Assembly: GCF_002993335.1 (NCBI RefSeq)
Contig: NZ_PVNS01000017.1
Coordinates: forward strand, 1-49,479
Source: Alkalicoccus urumqiensis
Lineage (GTDB): Bacteria > Bacillota > Bacilli > Bacillales > Salisediminibacteriaceae
Length of the DNA stretch: 49,479 bases
Direction of reading: 5' to 3'
Part shown: positions 8,871-19,409 of the stretch, piece after piece
How the letters are laid out: each line of letters opens with the position of its first letter
Position numbering within the stretch: position 1 is the first letter of the stretch
The notes under the pieces: generated by a model
What the model was told of the DNA's origin: nothing
The model's database searches: none
Seen by the model: only the letters and a program-made list of their open reading frames with translations
Translations under genes and position numbers: made by a program

Positions 8871-9697
8871 TGCATCAAGTGATAGGTGTCCGATTCAAAA
8901 AGACGGGAAAAATTTATTATTTTTCACCGGGGGACTTACACATAGAGAAAGATGATTATGTCATCGTCGAAACCGCACGCGGCACGGAGTTTGGAAAAGC
9001 CGTGATCGGGACGAAGGAAGTCGATGAGCAGGATGTCGTGCTGCCGTTGAAGAAAGTACTGCGACTGGCAACAGATAAAGACAAGCGTACCGTGGAAGAA
9101 AATAAACAAGAAGCGGAAAAAGCGTTCGATGTCTGCCTGAAGAAGATTAACGAGCATAAGCTGGAGATGAAGCTGGTGGACGTGGAATATACGTTTGACC
9201 GGAGCAAAGTATTATTTTACTTTACCGCAGATGGACGGATCGATTTCCGTACACTCGTCAAAGACCTGGCATCGGTTTTCCGTACACGGATTGAACTGCG
9301 CCAGATCGGCGTCCGCGACGAAGCGAAGATGCTTGGCGGTATCGGACCGTGCGGGCGGATGCTCTGCTGCTCCACCTTTTTAGGAGACTTTGAGCCGGTC
9401 TCTATTAAAATGGCAAAAGATCAGAACCTGTCGCTGAATCCGACGAAAATTTCCGGACTGTGCGGCCGGCTGATGTGCTGCCTGAAGTACGAAAACGACG
9501 AGTATGAGCAGGCCAAAAAGGAACTGCCGGATCTTTATAAGAAACTGAACACCAGCTATGGACGTGGAAAAGTCGTCGGACTGAATATGCTGGAGCGCCT
9601 CGTTCAGGTGGAGATCTTTGAGTCCAAGCAGGTCGTTGAATTTACACTGGACGAACTCCTGGAAGAAGGAGCGATCGCCGCAAAAACCACGAAATAA
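8870..9697 (+). CDS. ricT: RicT, PSP1-domain regulator of RNase Y
   Basis: RicT (YaaT) works with RicA (YmcA) and RicF (YlbF) in the Y-complex that directs RNase Y processing and, in B. subtilis, affects sporulation, competence and biofilms. The 275-residue product has the PSP1 C-terminal domain and the paired cysteine clusters that bind Fe-S in the family: Cys161, 166, 167 and Cys198, 203, 204. The GTG start overlaps the last base of holB, so translation is probably coupled. Its retention does not require sporulation, since it has a general RNA role. Confidence 0.95.
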   Translation: MHQVIGVRFKKTGKIYYFSPGDLHIEKDDYVIVETARGTEFGKAVIGTKEVDEQDVVLPLKKVLRLATDKDKRTVEENKQEAEKAFDVCLKKINEHKLEMKLVDVEYTFDRSKVLFYFTADGRIDFRTLVKDLASVFRTRIELRQIGVRDEAKMLGGIGPCGRMLCCSTFLGDFEPVSIKMAKDQNLSLNPTKISGLCGRLMCCLKYENDEYEQAKKELPDLYKKLNTSYGRGKVVGLNMLERLVQVEIFESKQVVEFTLDELLEEGAIAAKTTK

Positions 9698-9712
9698 TGA
9701 GGTGGAGGCATC

Positions 9713-10060
9713 GTGAACAAAAATGAATTGTTTTCCCGCGTCAGCCAGATGGAAGAAAGGATCGGCGGGCTGCATCATGAGCTCGGGGAACTGAAGGACC
9801 AGCTGGCCCAGCTGCTGGAGGAAAACACCCATCTGCAGATGGAAAACGACAATCTGCGCGAGCGGATGAACTCCGCATGGGAGGAAGAAACGGAAGAAGA
9901 ACCGGGAGAAAGCCGTGTGAAAGCAGGTTTCGGTGAAGGATATGATAACCTGGCCCGCCTGTACCAGGAAGGCTTCCATATCTGCAACCTGCACTACGGC
10001 AGCATCCGGAAAGAAGGCGACTGCCTTTTCTGTCTCTCGTTTCTGAATCGATCTGAATAA
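9713..10060 (+). CDS. yabA: Replication initiation control protein YabA
   Basis: YabA binds DnaA and the sliding clamp DnaN and limits re-initiation. The 115-residue product has an N-terminal tetramerising leucine-rich coiled coil (about 1-57), an acidic linker (57-67), and the C-terminal zinc domain with Cys91, His94, Cys104 and Cys107. The GTG start follows GAGGTGGAGG. The gene sits between ricT and the methyltransferase gene as in B. subtilis. Confidence 0.95.
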   Translation: MNKNELFSRVSQMEERIGGLHHELGELKDQLAQLLEENTHLQMENDNLRERMNSAWEEETEEEPGESRVKAGFGEGYDNLARLYQEGFHICNLHYGSIRKEGDCLFCLSFLNRSE

Positions 10061-10070
10061 GCAGCATAAG

Positions 10071-10099
10071 GCGGTGATGACGGACCTGGTCATCATCGC
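10071..10099 (+). other. Hairpin between yabA and yabB
   Basis: GCGGTGATGAC (10071-10081) can pair with GTCATCATCGC (10089-10099) over 11 bp, one of them G-T, around a 7-base loop. No T run follows, so it may stabilise the yabA mRNA end or attenuate rather than terminate. Confidence 0.5.
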
Positions 10100-10125
10100 T
10101 TCGTTGTGCCGGCCCGGAATGAATC

Positions 10126-10139
10126 ATTTCCCGGGAAAT
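10126..10139. repeat. 14-bp perfect palindrome, copy 1
   Basis: ATTTCCCGGGAAAT, directly before the ribosome site of the yabB gene. The same 14 bases occur at 16266-16279 upstream of yabE. It may be a binding site for a dimeric regulator. Confidence 0.55.
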
Positions 10140-10158
10140 AAAAGGAGGAACATCCGGT

Positions 10159-10887
10159 ATGCGGCTTGATTTTCTGCCGGGAAAAAAACGGACAATATAT
10201 CAGCGCCCCGACTTCTTTACGTATTCCATGGACTCGATTCTGCTCGGGCGGTTTGTGACGCTGCGGGGCGGAAAGCGTCTGCTTGATTTATGTGCCGGAA
10301 CCGGAGCCGTCCCTCTTGCCCTCAGTGTGCGGACCACGGCGCTGATCGATGCCGTCGAACTGCAGGAGCCTCTCTGCCGTCTGATGGAGGCGTCGGTTTC
10401 AGAAAATGGGCTGGAGGAGCAGATTCACGTGCATGAGGCGGATCTCCGTACGATGCATCCCCAGGACTGGGGCGTATACGATGTCGTGACATGCAATCCG
10501 CCGTATTTTCCGGTAACAGCGGAAAAGGGTGTGAATGAAACTGAAGCCAGGACGCTGGCCCGGCATGAAGTAGCGTGCACGCTGGAGGATGTCGTAAAAA
10601 CGGCAGCCCGGATGGTCCGCTCCCGCGGCAGGGCAGCATTTATACACCGGCCGGAGCGGCTTACGGAGCTGATGCAGGCCTGTGAGGCAAACGGCCTGCA
10701 GCCGAAGCGTCTTCAGTTCGTTCATCCATCGGCGGCAAAAGAAGCGAACATGGTGCTGTTGGAAGCGGTCAAGGACGGCGGCAGCGGCATGACGGTGGAA
10801 TGTCCACTGCTTGTCTATGGGGAGGACGGGGCGTACGAGCCATCGTTTAAAGAACGTTATTTTGAAGGGGAGGATCCGTATGCATGA
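10159..10887 (+). CDS. yabB: tRNA1(Val) A37 N6-methyltransferase family protein
   Basis: This 242-residue class I SAM methyltransferase has motif I 'LLDLCAGTGAVPLAL' (about 35-49) and the N6-adenine catalytic motif 'CNPPYF' (about 112-117), with the 'DQPDFFTYSMDSILLG'-like start typical of TrmN6/YabB. It probably methylates A37 of a tRNA. The start follows AAAGGAGG. It overlaps rsmI by 8 bases. In B. subtilis the GIY-YIG gene yazA lies between the two; it is absent here. Confidence 0.92.
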   Translation: MRLDFLPGKKRTIYQRPDFFTYSMDSILLGRFVTLRGGKRLLDLCAGTGAVPLALSVRTTALIDAVELQEPLCRLMEASVSENGLEEQIHVHEADLRTMHPQDWGVYDVVTCNPPYFPVTAEKGVNETEARTLARHEVACTLEDVVKTAARMVRSRGRAAFIHRPERLTELMQACEANGLQPKRLQFVHPSAAKEANMVLLEAVKDGGSGMTVECPLLVYGEDGAYEPSFKERYFEGEDPYA

Positions 10888-11767
10888 GCAGCAGAGCTAC
10901 CGCGGAGAAGAACGAGGCATGCTGACGCTGGTGCCGACACCGATCGGCAATCTGGAGGATATGACGTACCGGGCGGTGTCGGTGCTGCAGGCGGCGGACG
11001 TGATTGCCGCGGAAGATACGCGTCATACGAAAAAGCTGTGCCATGCGTTTGAGATCCAGACGCCGCTGATCAGCTACCATGAGCACAATATGCATACGCG
11101 CGGACCGGAACTTCTTGAACGGATCCGCAGCGGGGAGCACGTCGCCCTCGTTTCCGATGCCGGCACGCCGGCGATTTCCGATCCGGGAGCACGCTTAACA
11201 CAGGAGGCGAAAGCGGAGCAGCTGACGGTGACTGCACTGCCGGGAGCCAACGCAGCGCTGACGGCCCTGACGGCATCGGGCCTCCCGACAGAAGCTTTTC
11301 TTTTTGCGGGGTTCGTGTCGAGGCAGAAGAAAAAGCGCATCGAGGAGCTGGAGCAGTGGAAACCGGTGCAGGCGACGCTTCTTTTTTATGAATCGCCCCA
11401 CCGGGTGGCTGCTTTTCTCCAGGCAGCGCTGGAAGTATATGGCACACGCCGGGCGGTTATTGCCCGGGAAATGACAAAACAATATGAAACGATCATCAGC
11501 GGTACGATCGAGGAGCTTGCCGCGTGGAGCGGCGACACGGAGATCCGCGGCGAATGCGTTGTCTTAATTGAAGGCGCCGATGACGAAACGGCTGCCTCTC
11601 TTGAGCCTTCTGCTTGGTGGGAGGAGCTTACTCCGGCGGCGCATGCGGCACATTATGTGGAAAAAGAAGGCATGAAGCCAAAGGATGCGGTAAAGCTTGC
11701 TGCGAAAGAACGCGGCGTACCGAAGCGGGACGTGTATCAGGCGTACCATGTGGATACGGACGATTGA
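10880..11767 (+). CDS. rsmI: 16S rRNA 2'-O-methyltransferase RsmI
   Basis: RsmI methylates the ribose of C1402 in 16S rRNA. The 295-residue product has the tetrapyrrole-methylase-like SAM fold: 'LVPTPIGNLEDMT' near 14-26, 'AEDTRHTKKL' near 44-53, 'LVSDAGTPAISDPG' near 87-100, and 'LFYESPHR'. ATG 10880 is preferred over later ATGs because it gives the usual Bacillus N-terminal extension and follows GGGGAGG; it overlaps the end of yabB. Confidence 0.95.
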   Translation: MHEQQSYRGEERGMLTLVPTPIGNLEDMTYRAVSVLQAADVIAAEDTRHTKKLCHAFEIQTPLISYHEHNMHTRGPELLERIRSGEHVALVSDAGTPAISDPGARLTQEAKAEQLTVTALPGANAALTALTASGLPTEAFLFAGFVSRQKKKRIEELEQWKPVQATLLFYESPHRVAAFLQAALEVYGTRRAVIAREMTKQYETIISGTIEELAAWSGDTEIRGECVVLIEGADDETAASLEPSAWWEELTPAAHAAHYVEKEGMKPKDAVKLAAKERGVPKRDVYQAYHVDTDD

Positions 11768-11780
11768 AAATGCGGATAAA

Positions 11781-11832
11781 AAAAGAGGACGATCCCCGGT
11801 CGATAAATCGACATGGAGATCGTCCTCTTTTT
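11781..11832. terminator. Bidirectional terminator between rsmI and abrB
   Basis: GAGGACGATC (11785-11794) pairs with GATCGTCCTC (11818-11827), flanked by A and T runs on both sides, so it can end transcription of both convergent genes. The loop holds a second perfect hairpin (GTCGAT 11799-11804 / ATCGAC 11807-11812). Confidence 0.9.
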
Positions 11833-11841
11833 TCATGCGGA

Positions 11842-12129
11842 TCAGCTTTCCTGCTTGGAAATATACGCTTCCAGTTCTTTAACGATTTCTTTTGCACCCA
11901 TCGGGCTGAGAATGATTTTACCATTCGCAAGGGAAAGGTTGTCGTCGGATACTTCTCCAGTTACCTGGCACGTCATGTTCGGCTTGTACTTTTTCAGTAC
12001 GATCCGGTCATCGTCCACATAAATTTCAAGGGCATCCTTCTCTGCAATGTCGAGTGTACGGCGGAGCTCGATTGGAATAACCACACGGCCCAGTTCATCA
12101 ACTTTTCTTACAATACCTGTAGATTTCAT
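11842..12129 (-). CDS. abrB: Transition-state regulator AbrB
   Basis: AbrB is a swapped-hairpin DNA-binding protein that represses post-exponential genes. The 95-residue product begins 'MKSTGIVRKVDELGRVVIPI' and has the AbrB N-terminal domain (1-50) and the C-terminal multimerisation part, as in B. subtilis (about 96 residues). Start Met is placed at 12129 because a GAGAGGAG site precedes it and the homology begins there. It is one of the regulators known to repress spoVG in Bacillus, and an A/T-rich block is present upstream of spoVG here too. Confidence 0.96.
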   Translation of the reverse strand: MKSTGIVRKVDELGRVVIPIELRRTLDIAEKDALEIYVDDDRIVLKKYKPNMTCQVTGEVSDDNLSLANGKIILSPMGAKEIVKELEAYISKQES

Positions 12130-12214
12130 AAGAATAATCTCCTCTCTGTGAGTCAAAGTGTATTTTTGGCAGAAGTTTCGAAGCGCCAAGATTCGACAAA
12201 TTTCTGTTAATAGT

Positions 12215-12243
12215 ATAATACCAATACTTCCAAATGAAGTCAA
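12215..12243 (-). promoter_or_regulatory. Sigma-A promoter of abrB
   Basis: On the minus strand TTGACT (12243-12238) and TATTAT (12220-12215) are separated by 17 bp, giving a leader of about 80 bases before the abrB start. Confidence 0.75.
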
Positions 12244-12582
12244 TTAAAAAACACAAATTTTTGGAAGATATATCGACAAACGGCTCAGCAGCGCGGAAGA
12301 AAAGATGTTTTAACAGCGGATCCAGAGCAGAGATTTCCACCTCCCTGAATTTCTTATCGACAAAAAACGACAAACTCGCGGTTATACTTTTATTATACCC
12401 AAATACGGGATGGAAGTAACAGAAATACAAGATATTTCATAAATTATTAATGAATGTATAGATTTTGTACAATTGTTTCGGATGTCGAAAGAGAGAGAAT
12501 GAATCGAAGGGCATGTAAATAAGGAATAAAAATCTAATAATGGATCATTCAGGATCGCATCGTCATGCACGCTTCTTCTGCG
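12244..12582. other. Non-coding stretch between abrB and metS promoters
   Basis: An A/T-rich intergenic stretch lying between the divergent abrB and metS promoters. I see no gene, repeat or RNA structure in it. Confidence 0.6.
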
Positions 12583-12611
12583 TTGACAGAAGGCGCAGAG
12601 GAAGGTATATT
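12583..12611 (+). promoter_or_regulatory. Sigma-A promoter of the metS T-box leader
   Basis: TTGACA (12583-12588), 17-bp spacer, TATATT (12606-12611). Transcription would start near 12618. Confidence 0.85.
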
Positions 12612-12617
12612 TTCTAA

Positions 12618-14915
<2,298 letters not shown>

Positions 14916-14930
14916 AGGAGGAAGCGTACG

Positions 14931-15704
14931 ATGCTGATTGACACGCATGTTCACTTAAACGCAGATCAGTTTCAGGACGACGTGGATGAAACCATCGCCC
15001 GTGCACGTGAAGCGGGCGTCCGCCGGATGGTGGTCGTCGGATTTGATACGAAAACGATCAACCTGGCGATGGAGCTGATCGAACAGTACAGCTTTCTGTA
15101 TGCGGCTGTCGGCTGGCATCCTGTCGATGCAGTCGACTTCGATGAAGAAAAAGCGGCCTGGATCGAAGAGCTTGCAGCGCACCCGAAAGTCGTTGCCATC
15201 GGAGAGACCGGTCTCGACTATCACTGGGACAAATCGCCGGCAGATGTCCAGAAGGACGTTTTCCGCCGGCAGATTGCCATTGCGAAAAAAGTAAAGCTCC
15301 CGATCATTATTCATGACCGGGAAGCGCATGAAGATATCGTGGATATTCTCGAAGAGGAGAACGCCGGTGAAATCGGCGGGATCATGCACTGCTTCCAGGG
15401 AGATGAAGCGATGGCGGCGCGCTGCCTGGACATGAATTTTTATATTTCGTTCGGCGGGCCGGTCACGTTTAAGAATGCCAAGCTGCCGAAAGAAGTGGCC
15501 GTCACGATCCCGGACGATCGTCTGCTCGTGGAAACCGACGCTCCGTTTCTCGCTCCGCATCCGTACCGCGGAAAGCGGAATGAGCCGGCCTACGTAACAC
15601 TCGTCGCCGAAAAGCTTGCAGAACTCCGCGGCGTCAGCTATGACGAACTGGCGTCCCAGACGACGAAAAACGCCGAGCGGCTGTTTGCACTTACAGAAAA
15701 ATAG
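14931..15704 (+). CDS. tatD: TatD family metal-dependent DNase
   Basis: The 257-residue product (YabD family) is a TIM-barrel hydrolase with the metal-binding 'DTHVHLN' at 4-10, 'GETGLDYHW' near 88-96, 'IIIHDREAHED' near 122-132, 'MHCFQG', and 'VETDAPFLAP' near 201-210. Family members have 3'-5' DNase activity and roles in DNA or RNA quality control. The start follows AAAGGAGG. It is adjacent to metS as in B. subtilis. Confidence 0.94.
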   Translation: MLIDTHVHLNADQFQDDVDETIARAREAGVRRMVVVGFDTKTINLAMELIEQYSFLYAAVGWHPVDAVDFDEEKAAWIEELAAHPKVVAIGETGLDYHWDKSPADVQKDVFRRQIAIAKKVKLPIIIHDREAHEDIVDILEEENAGEIGGIMHCFQGDEAMAARCLDMNFYISFGGPVTFKNAKLPKEVAVTIPDDRLLVETDAPFLAPHPYRGKRNEPAYVTLVAEKLAELRGVSYDELASQTTKNAERLFALTEK

Positions 15705-15717
15705 CATGATACAGCGA

Positions 15718-15746
15718 AGAGCGCTTCTTTTTAGGAGCGCTCTTTT
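15718..15746 (+). terminator. Terminator after tatD
   Basis: AGAGCGCT (15718-15725) pairs with AGCGCTCT (15736-15743) around a 10-base loop, followed by a T run. Confidence 0.85.
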
Positions 15747-15813
15747 CGTTGGCTGCGGTAGGTGAGAAAATGCGGACCACTTCTGCATAATTTCAGACGA
15801 GGAACAGCTCTTC

Positions 15814-15841
15814 GCCCGCGGTTAGTTGTGAAACGTTTCAG
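15814..15841 (+). repeat. Flanking direct repeat, left copy
   Basis: About 28 bp starting GCCCGCGGTTA and ending GAAACGTTTCAG, repeated with small differences at 16130-16157. It contains the palindrome TGAAACGTTTCA. The two copies bracket the 21-bp tandem array. Confidence 0.7.
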
Positions 15842-15877
15842 CCGGGTTCGGGTGGACGAACGACAGCCGGCACTTTC

Positions 15878-16067
15878 GTTGCGGTGTTCGATACCTGTGT
15901 GGCGGTCTTGAGGGTGACTGTTGCGATCTTTCGTACCGGTATGGCGGTTTCCGGCTCTTTTATGGCGATCCACTCTTTGTGTGGCGGTCTTCGCTGCGGC
16001 CATGGCGATCTTCTCCATTCCCGTTGCGGTCTCATCAGCCGGCGTGGCGATCTTCCCAAAATACAGC
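15878..16067 (+). repeat. 21-bp degenerate tandem repeat, nine units
   Basis: Core tetramers GCGG or GCGA within (T)(G/T)GCG(G/A)TC begin at 15881, 15902, 15923, 15944, 15965, 15984, 16005, 16026 and 16047. The spacing is 21 bp except once, where it is 19. GCGG and GCGA alternate through most of the array. Read on the minus strand, each unit gives seven residues of a K-(T/I)-A-T-x-x-x type, and the 2-bp loss splits this reading into two frames. I find no convincing start, ribosome site or open frame through the whole array, so I treat it as a minisatellite or a decayed coding repeat. Confidence 0.8.
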
Positions 16068-16129
16068 GGATACCGGCCGCACTAATTCGCTGCGCCCCCT
16101 CTGCTCCGGGCAGCTGGCGGGCGGGCTTT

Positions 16130-16157
16130 GCCCGCGGTTATGTGAGAAACGTTTCAG
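16130..16157 (+). repeat. Flanking direct repeat, right copy
   Basis: Second copy of the repeat at 15814-15841, again starting GCCCGCGGTTA and ending GAAACGTTTCAG. It overlaps a perfect hairpin (GCGGGC 16121-16126 / GCCCGC 16130-16135). Confidence 0.7.
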
Positions 16158-16401
16158 TCACCAGTAAGACCTTCCCCGAATCGATCGACCGTGCCGCCCG
16201 GCAAATAGAAAAAAACCTCTTTTAAATCCAATTAATGTCATTTTTATTGCGTATTTCCGGCAATTATTTCCCGGGAAATGACCTGTTACATACTTGTAAA
16301 TAAAATGTAATGTGCGCCGTCGGATTCAGGACTGACGCGGAATTTCGTGGTGTATAAGAGGAGGGGAGCATTCTTCCTGGCATAAAAGTCCCTTTTTTCG
16401 T
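16158..16401. other. Upstream region of yabE
   Basis: Non-coding. Besides the palindrome at 16266-16279 it holds an inverted repeat TTACAT (16286-16291) / ATGTAA (16305-16310). No gene is supported here. Confidence 0.5.
16266..16279. repeat. 14-bp perfect palindrome, copy 2
   Basis: ATTTCCCGGGAAAT, identical to the copy at 10126-10139. It lies about 120 bp upstream of the yabE promoter. Confidence 0.55.
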
Positions 16402-16430
16402 TTGACACGGTATACGGGCGTGCGTATAAT
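16402..16430 (+). promoter_or_regulatory. Consensus sigma-A promoter of yabE
   Basis: TTGACA (16402-16407), 17-bp spacer, TATAAT (16425-16430): an exact consensus match, 26 bases before the start codon. Confidence 0.9.
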
Positions 16431-16456
16431 TCCGTTCTTGAAGGAGGGATTTGCCC

Positions 16457-17722
16457 ATGATGGAGGGATTACGACGCTTTTTACAGGCATTTAATGCCAA
16501 AAAAGCTGCATTGTCTGCCCTTAGTGTGCTGCTTACTGCCGGTGTCCTCGGATTCGTTTTTTATGAAGTATCCAAGTATGAGGTTACAGTTTATGCGCAG
16601 GAGAAGGAAGTTACCGTCTCTACGCACGCAGAAACCGTCGGCGATGTCCTGGATGAGCAGGATATCGATGTAAGTGAGCACGATGTTGTTGAACCGTCAC
16701 TGGATACGCCCGTGGAAGAGAATTTATCCATAGATTATATTCCTGCACGTCAAGTTACACTTATGGTAAACGGCGAAAATCAGCTTCACTGGACGACAGA
16801 AGAAACCGTTGAAGGTGTCCTGGAAGAAGTAAACGTTGAAATCGGAAACCGGGACGAACTCGAGCCGGATCCGGATGCCCCGGTGGAAGACGGTCTGGAA
16901 ATCGAATTTGAAGAGGCCTTCCCTGTTACGGTTTACGGCCAGAACAGCGAACGCGATGTCTGGGTGACGGAAACCGACGTGCAGAGCGTCCTGCATCACG
17001 CGGGAATCAGTCTGAACAAATCGGACCGTGTCGAACCAGAGCGTGAGGAAGTTCTTACAGAAGAAAGCGAGATTCATATTACACGCGTACAGACAGTAAC
17101 CGAAACCGAAACAGAAAGCATCCCGTATGAAACTGTTTCGACGGAGGACGGCTCCCTGCAGAAGGGAAAGGAACGCGTGGAACAAAAAGGGAAAGAAGGA
17201 ACGCTTGAAAAGAAGTACGAAGTTGTATTGGAGAACGGGGAGGAAGTCTCCCGTGAACTGACGGAGGAGACGACGGTGGAAAACAGCCGGGATCATCTCG
17301 TCGCTGTAGGAACGAAAGAGCCAGAACCAGAACCGGAGCCGTCTTCAGAAACAGCAACAGCAGCTTCGTCTTCCGGATCTGCTGGATCCAATGAATCTTC
17401 CAGCGCCGACAACTCCACATCGAACTCTGGAGGAAGCTGGAAAACGATGTCCGCCACCGCCTATACAGCAAACTGCACCGGGTGCTCCGGCGTGACAGCA
17501 ACGGGTGTAAACCTGAAAGCGAACCCCGGCGCCAGAGTCATTGCAGTGGATCCCGGCGTGATTCCGCTCGGCTCCCGTGTGGAAGTTAAAGGCTACGGCA
17601 CGTATACAGCTGCTGACACCGGCGGCGCCATTAACGGGAATAAAATCGACATTTTTATGCCTGGAAAAGGAGAAGCGCAGAGCTTTGGACGCCGGAGCGT
17701 GCAGGTTCGTATTCTCGATTAA
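16457..17722 (+). CDS. yabE: YabE-type cell-wall protein with DUF348, G5 and 3D domains
   Basis: The 421-residue protein has an N-terminal signal anchor (about 16-36), three DUF348 repeats (about 40-205), a G5 domain (about 210-285), a Ser-rich low-complexity linker, and a C-terminal 3D domain (about 330-421) with the aspartates of 'AVDPGVIPLG' and 'AADTGGAINGNKIDIF'. Such proteins are resuscitation-factor-like lytic enzymes that remodel peptidoglycan outside the cell. The protein is very acidic in its repeats. ATG 16457 is chosen for its 7-base spacing from GAAGGAGGG. Monocistronic, between its own promoter and terminator. Confidence 0.93.
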   Translation: MMEGLRRFLQAFNAKKAALSALSVLLTAGVLGFVFYEVSKYEVTVYAQEKEVTVSTHAETVGDVLDEQDIDVSEHDVVEPSLDTPVEENLSIDYIPARQVTLMVNGENQLHWTTEETVEGVLEEVNVEIGNRDELEPDPDAPVEDGLEIEFEEAFPVTVYGQNSERDVWVTETDVQSVLHHAGISLNKSDRVEPEREEVLTEESEIHITRVQTVTETETESIPYETVSTEDGSLQKGKERVEQKGKEGTLEKKYEVVLENGEEVSRELTEETTVENSRDHLVAVGTKEPEPEPEPSSETATAASSSGSAGSNESSSADNSTSNSGGSWKTMSATAYTANCTGCSGVTATGVNLKANPGARVIAVDPGVIPLGSRVEVKGYGTYTAADTGGAINGNKIDIFMPGKGEAQSFGRRSVQVRILD

Positions 17723-17738
17723 AAGCTGAACGAAGCAA

Positions 17739-17767
17739 GTCCGCGGGCCGCCTCCGCGGGCTTTTTT
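17739..17767 (+). terminator. Terminator after yabE
   Basis: GTCCGCGG (17739-17746) pairs with CCGCGGGC (17754-17761), followed by a T run. Confidence 0.85.
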
Positions 17768-17849
17768 ATGACGTGAAAGCTCTTTTCCGCTGGTGCTTAT
17801 CCCGGAAAGAAATCTCTGCTAAACTAATAGAAAGTCAGGAGGAGTGCCG

Positions 17850-18413
17850 ATGGAGCGTATTCACGAAATGATTGTCGTGGAAGGAAAAAACGATACGCAC
17901 GCGCTGAAGCGCGCATTTGACTGCGATACGATTGAAACGAGCGGCTCCGGGCTCCGTCAGGATGTGATCGAATCGATCCGCCGGGCAAAAGAGCGCCGGG
18001 GGGTCATTATTTTCACCGACCCGGATTTTCCCGGTCAGCAGATCCGGCACCGAATCGATCAGGCCGTGCCCGGCTGCAGCCATGCGTTTCTGCCGAAATA
18101 CCAGGCCGTGGATACGCGCCGGAGAAAGGTCGGCATTGAACATGCGTCGGTCGAAGATTTACAGCGGGCGGTCGCCGGCGTAAAGAAGGCTCTGCCGGAA
18201 TCAGTCAAAAAGGAAGTGCCTTCCTGGCAGGAGCTGCATGAAGCAGGGTTTCTTGCAGGCCCGGGAGCGAGAAAACGTCGTGAACGGCTCGGGGAGCTTC
18301 TTCATATCGGTTATACAAATGGCAAACAGCTTGTCCGGCGCATGGAGCAGTTCCAGGTCAGCCGGGAGGAATTTTACGATGCAGTACGCATAATGGAGGA
18401 AGAGAATGACTAA
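17850..18413 (+). CDS. rnmV: Ribonuclease M5
   Basis: RNase M5 matures 5S rRNA. The 187-residue product is a TOPRIM protein with the catalytic glutamate in '[12 protein letters not shown]' (about 9-20) and the '[15 protein letters not shown]' acidic motif (about 54-68). The start is set at ATG 17850, 7 bases after AGGAGG; an upstream GTG at 17844 is too close to the ribosome site. It overlaps rsmA by 8 bases, as these two genes are neighbours throughout Bacillaceae. Confidence 0.95.
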   Translation: MERIHEMIVVEGKNDTHALKRAFDCDTIETSGSGLRQDVIESIRRAKERRGVIIFTDPDFPGQQIRHRIDQAVPGCSHAFLPKYQAVDTRRRKVGIEHASVEDLQRAVAGVKKALPESVKKEVPSWQELHEAGFLAGPGARKRRERLGELLHIGYTNGKQLVRRMEQFQVSREEFYDAVRIMEEEND

Positions 18414-19287
18414 AGATATCGCGTCACCAAAACGGACGCAGGCGATCCTGGAAAAGCACGGATTCCGTTTCAAAAAAAGCCTGGGACAGAATTTTTTAAC
18501 GGATTCCAACATATTACGAAACATCGTCGCCGGAGCGGAAGTGACAAAAGAGAGCGGCGTCATCGAAATCGGCCCGGGGATCGGGGCACTTACTGAACAG
18601 TCGGCCAAAGAAGCGGGAAGCGTCCTTGCTTTTGAAATCGATCAGCGTCTTCTGCCGATCTTAAAAGAGACGATGGCACCGTATCCTCATGTAAGCATCC
18701 GCAGCCAGGACGTATTAAAAGCGGATCTTCATGCAGAAATCGACGCATTTTTCACACCGGGACAGGATCTGGCCGTGATTGCCAATCTGCCCTACTATGT
18801 AACGACACCGATTCTCATGAAACTGCTGGAAGAGAAGCTCCCGGTGCGCGTCATGGTCATGATGATGCAGCTGGAAGTAGCAGAGCGGATCGCCGCTGTG
18901 CCGGGGTCGAAGGCATACGGATCGCTCTCTATTGCCGCACAGTACTATGCAGAGGCCGAGACATTGTTCCGGGTGCCGAAAACGGCATTTGTGCCGCAGC
19001 CGAATGTAGACTCTGCCATTCTCCGCATGACGCGCCGGGAGAAACCGCCGGTCGATGTGCCGGACGAAGCATTCTTCTTTCAGTTCGTGCAGGAGGCATT
19101 CACACAGCGTCGGAAAACGATCGGAAACAACATTTCGAAGGCGTGGCAGCACCGGATGACAAAACCTGAGGCCCAGGCGCTTCTGGAAGCGGAGGGAGTA
19201 GCCCCTTCGCGGCGTGCGGAATCAGTGTCTATGGAAGAGTTCGCCGCATTAAGTCATGTTTTCTGGAATACATTGACATCCGACTAG
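18406..19287 (+). CDS. rsmA: 16S rRNA dimethyladenosine transferase
   Basis: RsmA (KsgA) dimethylates A1518 and A1519 of 16S rRNA late in 30S assembly. The 293-residue protein has 'SLGQNFLTD' near 25-33, motif I '[10 protein letters not shown]', and the catalytic 'NLPYYVTTP'. The length is standard. In B. subtilis the spore-coat protease gene yabG follows; here veg comes next after 122 bases. Confidence 0.96.
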   Translation: MTKDIASPKRTQAILEKHGFRFKKSLGQNFLTDSNILRNIVAGAEVTKESGVIEIGPGIGALTEQSAKEAGSVLAFEIDQRLLPILKETMAPYPHVSIRSQDVLKADLHAEIDAFFTPGQDLAVIANLPYYVTTPILMKLLEEKLPVRVMVMMMQLEVAERIAAVPGSKAYGSLSIAAQYYAEAETLFRVPKTAFVPQPNVDSAILRMTRREKPPVDVPDEAFFFQFVQEAFTQRRKTIGNNISKAWQHRMTKPEAQALLEAEGVAPSRRAESVSMEEFAALSHVFWNTLTSD

Positions 19288-19318
19288 TGCTTTCTTTACA
19301 TTTTTGCGAACAATCTTA

Positions 19319-19347
19319 TTGACACCGGCTTTTCCCGGTGATAGAAT
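19319..19347 (+). promoter_or_regulatory. veg promoter P1
   Basis: TTGACA (19319-19324), 17-bp spacer, TAGAAT (19342-19347). Confidence 0.75.
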
Positions 19348-19358
19348 TTAAATTTTAT

Positions 19359-19387
19359 TTGACTAAACCGCACTGCCGTTGTATAAT
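19359..19387 (+). promoter_or_regulatory. veg promoter P2
   Basis: TTGACT (19359-19364), 17-bp spacer, TATAAT (19382-19387), 22 bases before the veg start. Two strong tandem promoters fit the known high expression of veg in Bacillus. Confidence 0.85.
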
Positions 19388-19409
19388 CATGGTAAGTGAG
19401 GTGTCGTGG

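Noticed and set aside
15731-16059. Minus-strand frames across the tandem repeat
   Set aside because: They are short, change frame in the middle because of a 2-bp loss, and have no ribosome site; described as a repeat instead.
15878-16067. CRISPR array
   Set aside because: The units follow one another at 21 bp with a degenerate core and no spacer-repeat structure, and no cas genes are near.
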